Shown here: piece after piece, positions 59,305 to 64,000 of the stretch
How positions within the stretch are numbered: the stretch's first letter is position 1
Layout: each line of letters starts with the position of its first letter
NCBI GenBank assembly: GCA_012274445.1
Contig: JAAROD010000093.1
Location: 1,488,001-1,552,000, forward strand
Direction of reading: 5' to 3'
From: Sclerotiophoma versabilis
Taxonomy: Eukaryota > Ascomycota > Dothideomycetes > Pleosporales > Didymellaceae
Length of the DNA stretch: 64,000 nucleotides
Translations under genes and position numbers: made by a program
The notes under the pieces: generated by a model
Seen by the model: the letters and a program-made list of their open reading frames with translations, nothing else
The model's database searches: none
Told to the model about the DNA's origin: nothing

Positions 59305-59773
59305 TGTTGAAGTTGTACTTTCAAGCAAAGCTCGTAAGCACTATTCGTATTGGTTCTCAGGGATGAGCGCTGGTACAGGAAGGTCCGTAAGGGTTGGGGT
59401 TATTGCCTAGTGAAACACCGTGGCAATAGAGGGTAACAATGAGTAGTATAGAGTAGACTATCTAGCTCGAGAGTTGGGGTCGAGATTCCAAAGACAAACT
59501 TGATTGACTAAGTTGAACACGAACCATAAGGGTTGTGTTCCTACTGACTATATACTTGCTATGGGGTAATGCTCGTTGACGAGCGACTAGGGTCAGTCCA
59601 ATGAAATACATAGCGTTGCTCGTTGACGAGCGATAACATACGATGCTCGTTGACGAGCATGTCACGTGACCGTACAAAGGGAGATCCTTCCTGACTCCGC
59701 CCCTGGTTCATGGGTGAGGGCTGTGGTTGGCTACTTAATCACTGTGCCGCTTCGTCCGCACAGGATCGTAACA
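59305..59773 (-). repeat. 3' LTR of the young Gypsy element
   Basis: 469 bp from TGTTGAAG to GATCGTAACA, with TG...CA ends; in element sense it begins TGTTACGATCC. Its right edge is set by the adjoining polypurine tract, its left edge by the abrupt change from RIPed sequence. The U3 side carries three copies of a palindrome (see separate entry). The partner LTR is outside the window. Confidence 0.8.
59571..59670. promoter_or_regulatory. Three-fold palindromic element GCTCGTTGACGAGC plus GTCACGTGAC in the LTR
   Basis: GCTCGTTGACGAGC, a dyad of GCTCGT and ACGAGC arms around a two-base centre, occurs exactly at 59571-59584, 59618-59631 and 59645-59658, and is followed at 59661-59670 by the perfect palindrome GTCACGTGAC with an E-box core. 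The position inside U3 suggests transcription-factor sites that could serve the retrotransposon promoter on the minus strand, the antisense ORF on the plus strand, or both. Confidence 0.7.
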
Positions 59774-59793
59774 CTATCCTCCTCCTCCTTTGG
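59774..59793 (-). other. Polypurine tract of the young Gypsy element
   Basis: On the minus strand AAAGGAGGAGGAGGATAG lies directly before the TGTTACG start of the 3' LTR, the position and composition of the primer for plus-strand cDNA synthesis. Confidence 0.85.
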
Positions 59794-59875
59794 GTTTGTC
59801 CTCAAACCACGTGACTGGAATCCGGGCTTACATAAAACCGAGCTTGTCCCCGCATCTGGTGACCGGTATGTCGAG

Positions 59876-60376
59876 ATGTCTTCTCACACCCGCAACCTTC
59901 GACTTGGTCTAGAAATTCGTCGAGCTAATACTCCCGCCGAAGTCCCCTGCAACCGTTGTTTCTTCGAAGGCCACGAGTGCTACATCATGCCGAACGCTAC
60001 AAAGCGTCTGAAGTGTGCTGAGTGCACAAAGGCTGGGAAGCCTTGTGTCAACATGTCGTGGGAGTCGCTGGATCGTACTCGCGAAGAGTATGAAAAGAAG
60101 GTGGAAGAAGATGAAACCTTGTTGGCAACCGTTATTGCGCGGTTGTTGCGAAATAAGAAGATTCTGAAACAAGCTGAGAATCGCGCGCGGCAAAAGGCGC
60201 TGTGTATGGCGAATGAAATGGCCGAATCGGGAGAACTGGATTTTGCCGAGGAGATGGATTGTCCGGCGGCGTCGATAGGCATGTGTGCCTCGCATGCGAC
60301 CTGGGCTGCTCTCGGGCTTATCGAGGAGTCTGTTGCGAACCATGGTACTTCTGTACCAATTGGTGGCAGTTCGTGA
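59876..60376 (+). CDS. Antisense ORF inside the Gypsy element: Zn(II)2Cys6-type cysteine array with coiled coil
   Basis: 166 residues from the ATG at 59876 (MSSHTRNLRLG); the frame is open further upstream to 59666 inside the LTR, but this start lies just outside it. Six cysteines follow the exact fungal binuclear zinc-cluster spacing: C25-x2-C28-x6-C35-x11-C47-x2-C50-x6-C57. A charged, probably coiled-coil segment (DRTREEYEKKVEEDE to KILKQAENRARQ) comes next, then an acidic, Ala-rich tail. The basic residues usual between the second and third cysteines of DNA-binding clusters are replaced by FFEGHE, so DNA binding is uncertain. It runs opposite to pol and overlaps the last 59 bases of pol tail to tail. 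Expression would need a promoter in or near the LTR. Function is unknown; a regulator of the element or a nucleic-acid-binding partner is conjecture. Confidence 0.65.
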   Translation: MSSHTRNLRLGLEIRRANTPAEVPCNRCFFEGHECYIMPNATKRLKCAECTKAGKPCVNMSWESLDRTREEYEKKVEEDETLLATVIARLLRNKKILKQAENRARQKALCMANEMAESGELDFAEEMDCPAASIGMCASHATWAALGLIEESVANHGTSVPIGGSS

Positions 60377-63300
60377 GGTGCGTTGGAGGTTCCCATGTGT
60401 TTTCTGATTCCGGGTAACCTAACCATTTGACTAGGTATCGAATACCCTTCTTGGTTCTCCGATGTGTTACTATTTTTTCGACTTCCCATTCATCGTTGCC
60501 GTCGGCTTGGTAGTGGAAGTCTTTCTGGATTGGCGTTCTTGGGTCGGCAGGTTCCAACAGCGAGATGTGGAACACTGGATGGATCTTTGCATCCTTGGGT
60601 AGCTCAAGTCGATAGTTGACTGGGCTGATTTGCTTAGAAATGAAAAATGGTCCGACCTTGACCTTGTCCAGCTTTTTCGTTGCTCTTCGTGTTCTGAGAT
60701 TTTTTGTGAGGAGATAGACTTTATCCCCCTCCTTTAGCTGAGGTGCTATTTTTCGTTTCTGATTGACATATGAAATGGCTCGTCCCTGAGCTCGTGCGAT
60801 GTTTTCGAGTGATTTCCGGTGTACTTCCTTCAGTCTAACTGCTGAGGCTATTGCTGATTCCGTCTGAATAGGGCAATCGTGAGATCGAGTAAAGAGATTT
60901 GGGTGTCTCCCGTGGTTCGCGAAGAACGGCGTCGTGCCCGTTGCTTCCGATAACTTGTTGTTGTATGCAATCTGTGCCATGGGTAATAGCGAAACCCAGT
61001 TGTCTTGTTCCTGGTTGCTGTAGATCCGAAGGTATGTTTCCATGGTCTGATTCGTTCTTTCTGTCTGTCCATCCGTCTGCGGATGATAGGCTGTAGATAG
61101 CTTTTTCTTGGTACCCAATGCGGCAAGCATCGTGGTCCAATAGTTTGACGTGAAAAGCTTATCTCTGTCGCTGATGATTGACTCGGGCATTCCGTGGTAG
61201 CGAATGATCCGATCGATGAATACCGTAGCTAGCTGTTGCGCAGTGTAGCTGTGTCTGAATGGTATCATTTCAGCGTACTTGGTGAATCTATCTACTACGA
61301 CGAAGATTGAGTCGTAGGTGTATCCTGTGACAGGGTCCTTGGAGGGTGGTAGCTGTGTGACGAAATCCATTGTGATGTTCGTCCATGGTGCCGTTGGTGG
61401 TTCCATTGCTTGTGCTTCCCCATACTTGGCGTGTGTGCTATGTTTGTTCTGTTGGCACTGCACGCAGTTCCTGATGAACTTGGTGACCTTGTCCTTCATG
61501 TTGGAAAACTCATAGTGTCGCTTGATGAGTTCCATGGTGCGAGTAATACCAGGGTGTCCGTGTAGCGCATCGTCATGATGTCTTGAGATAACTTCCTCCT
61601 GAAGTTCTTCTGGTACTTGCTCCGGGATGCGTTGTTCCTGCTGAACTTGCATCACTAAATTGAGCTGCTGAGATGGTCCCAATGTCCCGTCCTTGTTAAC
61701 CCCGAGAATGGCGAACTTGTTGATTGTTTTTTCGCCTGCGAGATCGTGGCGTCGGCTGAGCGCGTCTGCTCTACCGTTTTCTTTTCCTGGCGTATACAGG
61801 ATCTTGAACTTGTACTGACCAAGCATTTCTGACCAGCGCACTTGTCGTCGGTTCAGAACCTTAGTAGTGGTGAAGTGTACCAAGTTCTTGTGATCTGTGT
61901 AGATGGTGAGTTCTGAGCAGCTTTCTGCGTATACTCTCCAATGCTGTAGTGCATCGACAATGGCCATGAGCTCTTTGTCGTGTACGTCATATCGTTCTTC
62001 CGGTGCCGTGAACTTCCTTGAGTGGTAGGCAATCGGGTGCCATTGACCGTCTCGTTCTTGAGTAATGCATGCTCCTAATGCTAAATCCGAGGCATCCGTT
62101 TCAAGGCGTGCGGGTTCGCCGCTCCTGAATGCGATTAGTGTGGGGGGCTCTACGCATGCTTGCTTGAGCGCTTGGAAAGCGTCCTCTTGCGCTTGTTCCC
62201 ACTTGAAGGGTGTATCCTTCCGCGTAAGTCTCGTGAGCGGTAAGGCCTTCATGGAGTAGTCCTTGATAAAGCGTCGGTTGAAGTTGACGAACCCAAGGAA
62301 TTCTTGAATTCCCTTGACTGTAGTGGGTGTCGGCCAATCCTTTACAACCTGGATTTTCTTTTCGCTCATCTTGACTCCATATCTTCCTACGACATAGCCA
62401 AGGAACTCCACTTCTTCCTTGTGCCATTCGCACTTTTCTGGCTTTAGCCTAAGGTCTGCGGTTGCTAAGCATTCTAACACTTGTCGCACATGGACCTTGT
62501 GTTCTTCTAGTGTCTTGCTGTACACTAGGATGTCATCGAGATATGCTACCACTGTAATGTCCAGGTGTGCTCGCAGCACATTGTTGATTAGTGCCTGACA
62601 TACTGCTGGTGCATTGGTTAGCCCAAATGGCATGACCGTATACTCGTAGTGACCATAACGGGTTCTAAACGCCGTCTTCCATTCTTCGCCTTTCTTCATG
62701 CGTATGAGGTTGTACGCTCCGCGTAAGTCGAGTGCGGTGAAGAACTTCGCTCCTGATAGCCGGTCCTGTAACTCGGATATGTTGGGTAGCGGATAACGAT
62801 TCTTGATGGTGATATCGTTCAACTTCCGGTAGTCGACGCAAAGCCTCAGCTTGCCGTCTTTCTTTGGTACGAATAGAATGGGGAATCCCGCCGGGGATTC
62901 GGATTTCCTAATGAATCCTTTCGCGAGGTTCTCCTTGATGTACTCGCGTAGTATCTCGAGCTCCTTCTCGGATAACTGGTATATGGGCCCGAAGGGTGGT
63001 TCTTTCCCTTCCTCGAGTTTAATCTCACAATCCCAAGGTTGATGCTTGGGTAGCGCTTTTGCGGATAACTCTTCTTCAAACATCCAGGCGTACTGTCTAT
63101 ACACATCTGGTATGCCAGGAGGTGCACTCTTGTTCTCCTTAACCGTCGTGGAGGGGCTTTCTTTGTCCACACGGTCGACCGCTCTATCTTGGCGCGTCTT
63201 ATGTGTCGAAGAGACGTTGTTAATCTCCTTCTCATCCACCAGTCGCGGCGCGCGCTGCGTGGGCTTCGATGCATTGGTGCCGCATTTGCATCGTCTCAAC

Positions 63301-63698
63301 GAAAGTCTTTCCCATGTCCAGTCTATCTCTGGATTGTGCTTCCGTAACCAGGGAAGTCCTAGTATGACGTCGTGCGTGGCCTTTGCGAAGACGTCTAGGG
63401 TTAGTTCCTCGTGGTGTCCCTGTATCTCTAGAGGGGCCGCTATCACTTCGTACATGATATACGGCTCTTCCGGCATTGATTCTCCGTTGGCTACTCGGAG
63501 CGAATAGGCGTGTTCCTTTGTGCGTGGTACGAGACCTGCTCGGTACATTGCTGTCTGGGATATGTAGTTCGCCTGTGCTCCCGAGTCCAAGAGTGCCGAT
63601 AATACTACTCCATTTAACTTGATGGGCAGTCTGATGAGCGAGCCGTCCCCGATAGCGTTAAGGGATCGCTCGGCGGAGCACTCTTTTGGCGCTTGCCT
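60318..63698 (-). CDS. pol: Gypsy Pol: protease, reverse transcriptase, RNase H, integrase, chromodomain
   Basis: 1126 residues counted from the frameshift point at 63698; there is no ATG at the start because it is made as a Gag-Pol fusion. The aspartic protease active site is LLDSGAQ (D38). Reverse transcriptase has LDLRGAYN and the catalytic YLDD (Y386). RNase H has ETDASDLALGA. Integrase shows the zinc-binding HHDDALHGHPG...CVQCQQNK, then MDFVTQLP, SDRDKLFTSNYW and HPQTDGQTERTN for the DDE core. The C-terminus is a chromodomain (about 1070-1118, EWEVEKI...YLVKWLGYP-ESENTWEP), which in chromoviruses directs integration to marked heterochromatin. All catalytic residues are intact. Insertion at the edge of an AT-rich block is consistent with chromodomain targeting, though this is inference. 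Confidence 0.95.
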   Translation of the reverse strand, partial: RQAPKECSAERSLNAIGDGSLIRLPIKLNGVVLSALLDSGAQANYISQTAMYRAGLVPRTKEHAYSLRVANGESMPEEPYIMYEVIAAPLEIQGHHEELTLDVFAKATHDVILGLPWLRKHNPEIDWTWERLSLRRCKCGTNASKPTQRAPRLVDEKEINNVSSTHKTRQDRAVDRVDKESPSTTVKENKSAPPGIPDVYRQYAWMFEEELSAKALPKHQPWDCEIKLEEGKEPPFGPIYQLSEKELEILREYIKENLAKGFIRKSESPAGFPILFVPKKDGKLRLCVDYRKLNDITIKNRYPLPNISELQDRLSGAKFFTALDLRGAYNLIRMKKGEEWKTAFRTRYGHYEYTVMPFGLTNAPAVCQALINNVLRAHLDITVVAYLDDILVYSKTLEEHKVHVRQVLECLATADLRLKPEKCEWHKEEVEFLGYVVGRYGVKMSEKKIQVVKDWPTPTTVKGIQEFLGFVNFNRRFIKDYSMKALPLTRLTRKDTPFKWEQAQEDAFQALKQACVEPPTLIAFRSGEPARLETDASDLALGACITQERDGQWHPIAYHSRKFTAPEERYDVHDKELMAIVDALQHWRVYAESCSELTIYTDHKNLVHFTTTKVLNRRQVRWSEMLGQYKFKILYTPGKENGRADALSRRHDLAGEKTINKFAILGVNKDGTLGPSQQLNLVMQVQQEQRIPEQVPEELQEEVISRHHDDALHGHPGITRTMELIKRHYEFSNMKDKVTKFIRNCVQCQQNKHSTHAKYGEAQAMEPPTAPWTNITMDFVTQLPPSKDPVTGYTYDSIFVVVDRFTKYAEMIPFRHSYTAQQLATVFIDRIIRYHGMPESIISDRDKLFTSNYWTTMLAALGTKKKLSTAYHPQTDGQTERTNQTMETYLRIYSNQEQDNWVSLLPMAQIAYNNKLSEATGTTPFFANHGRHPNLFTRSHDCPIQTESAIASAVRLKEVHRKSLENIARAQGRAISYVNQKRKIAPQLKEGDKVYLLTKNLRTRRATKKLDKVKVGPFFISKQISPVNYRLELPKDAKIHPVFHISLLEPADPRTPIQKDFHYQADGNDEWEVEKIVTHRRTKKGIRYLVKWLGYPESENTWEPPTHLTNCHQLVQKYHGSQQTPR

Positions 63699-64000
63699 AA
63701 AAAAGTCTCCTCATCACCGAATCCATGGATGATCTTGCTACCTTCGTGCAGCTTGCAGTTTGGGTTGAGGCAACGCTGCCAATGTAGATTGTAGCAGGAG
63801 CCGTTAATAACCAATTGCATGCATACGATTGCTTGATGATCATCTGTGCCCGGGAAATGTAGCTCGGAACGCTTGTCCCAGAGGTGCATCTCGCACATGT
63901 CGTTCTTGCAATCGTACCATTGTCTCCTGCATGTGGTGCTAGGAGTCGGGAACCATCCCTTTCCTAGTTTTTCTGATTCATGTATGCGACAGGCGTTGTA
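63614..64000 (-). CDS. gag: Gypsy Gag, C-terminal part (N-terminus outside window)
   Basis: The frame is open from the window edge to the stop at 63614, overlapping the start of the pol frame by about 100 bases. It contains two C-x4-C-x2-H units, CKNDMCEMH (63910-63884) and CLNPNCKLH (63772-63746), with further cysteines between them, rather than the standard CCHC knuckle of Gag nucleocapsids. Nucleic-acid binding by these units is inferred from position. About 129 residues are visible. Confidence 0.75.
   Translation of the reverse strand, partial: YNACRIHESEKLGKGWFPTPSTTCRRQWYDCKNDMCEMHLWDKRSELHFPGTDDHQAIVCMQLVINGSCYNLHWQRCLNPNCKLHEGSKIIHGFGDEETFLGKRQKSAPPSDPLTLSGTARSSDCPSS
63698..63704 (-). 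promoter_or_regulatory. Programmed minus-one frameshift slippery site T-TTT-TTA
   Basis: On the minus strand the gag frame reads ACT TTT TTA GGC, giving the heptamer T-TTT-TTA in the correct phase. Slipping back one base continues as AGG CAA GCG in the open pol frame, which itself is closed by two TGA codons just upstream (63716-63711). The same heptamer class works in retroviruses, and minus-one shifting is known for fungal Gypsy elements such as MAGGY. Confidence 0.85.

Larger units (their letters stand above)
59305..64000 (-). mobile_element. Young, un-RIPed Ty3/Gypsy chromovirus (5' part outside window)
   Basis: From left to right on the plus strand: 3' LTR (59305-59773), complement of the polypurine tract, an antisense zinc-cluster ORF, complete pol, a minus-one frameshift site, and the C-terminal part of gag running off the window. 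No RIP-type stops occur in pol, so the copy is recent or escaped RIP. The 5' LTR and primer-binding site are beyond 64000. The likely left target-duplication copy is CTAAG (59300-59304). Confidence 0.9.

Noticed and set aside
59666..59875. Upstream in-frame extension of the antisense zinc-cluster ORF into the LTR
   Set aside because: The added 70 residues are translated LTR, E-box and polypyrimidine sequence; the ATG at 59876 directly precedes plausible protein text.

Overview
The window is nuclear DNA of a filamentous ascomycete, most likely a Dothideomycete of the Pleosporales type. The evidence is short introns (mostly 43-60 bp) with fungal GT(R)AGT/YAG signals and CTRAC branch points, fungal-only families (Qut quinate genes, bZIP/DUF3425, NmrA-like, MTR-like amino-acid permease, hybrid histidine kinases, ICE2), and a sharply bounded AT-rich block whose nested transposons carry the marks of repeat-induced point mutation (RIP). 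All exon structures were built by hand from the sequence; each recognised spliced gene closes in frame with the right total length.

Region 1 (1-40.7 kb) is ordinary gene space. It starts with a divergent quinate-catabolism pair (permease, cut by the window edge, and quinate/shikimate dehydrogenase). Then come a GAF-type hybrid histidine kinase, a bZIP/DUF3425 protein, a decayed NmrA-like gene, a BCP/Dot5-type peroxiredoxin, an MTR-like amino-acid permease, a SWIM+RING protein, a relic of an ankyrin-protein N-terminus, a small protein with a permuted papain-like His...Cys signature, a second, PAS-type hybrid histidine kinase, and a Ser/Pro/Thr-rich repeat wall protein. A gene-poor stretch of about 7 kb follows, then PRELI/Ups, MYG1 and ICE2 genes.

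Region 2 (about 41.04-59.30 kb) is an AT-rich isochore with no intact coding sequence. It resolves into a nest: an LTR remnant (41134-41260); a 7.1-kb Ty3/Gypsy relic with 206-bp LTRs (41261-48397, minus); a second Gypsy relic (48398-49167 plus 56557-about 57180) split by a 7.4-kb Ty1/Copia element with 227-bp LTRs and a perfect 5-bp target duplication (49168-56551, plus); and at least two pogo/Fot1-type transposase relics (57.2-59.3 kb, minus).

Region 3 (59305-64000) is a young, un-RIPed Ty3/Gypsy chromovirus on the minus strand: 3' LTR, polypurine tract, uninterrupted pol with protease, RT, RNase H, integrase and chromodomain, and the end of gag joined to pol by a classic T-TTT-TTA minus-one slippery site. 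Its oddest part is an antisense ORF (59876-60376, plus) encoding a complete Zn(II)2Cys6 cysteine array followed by a probable coiled coil. The counterpart strand of the older Gypsy relic also preserves a coding-like frame at the same place, so an antisense gene may be a stable part of this retrotransposon lineage.
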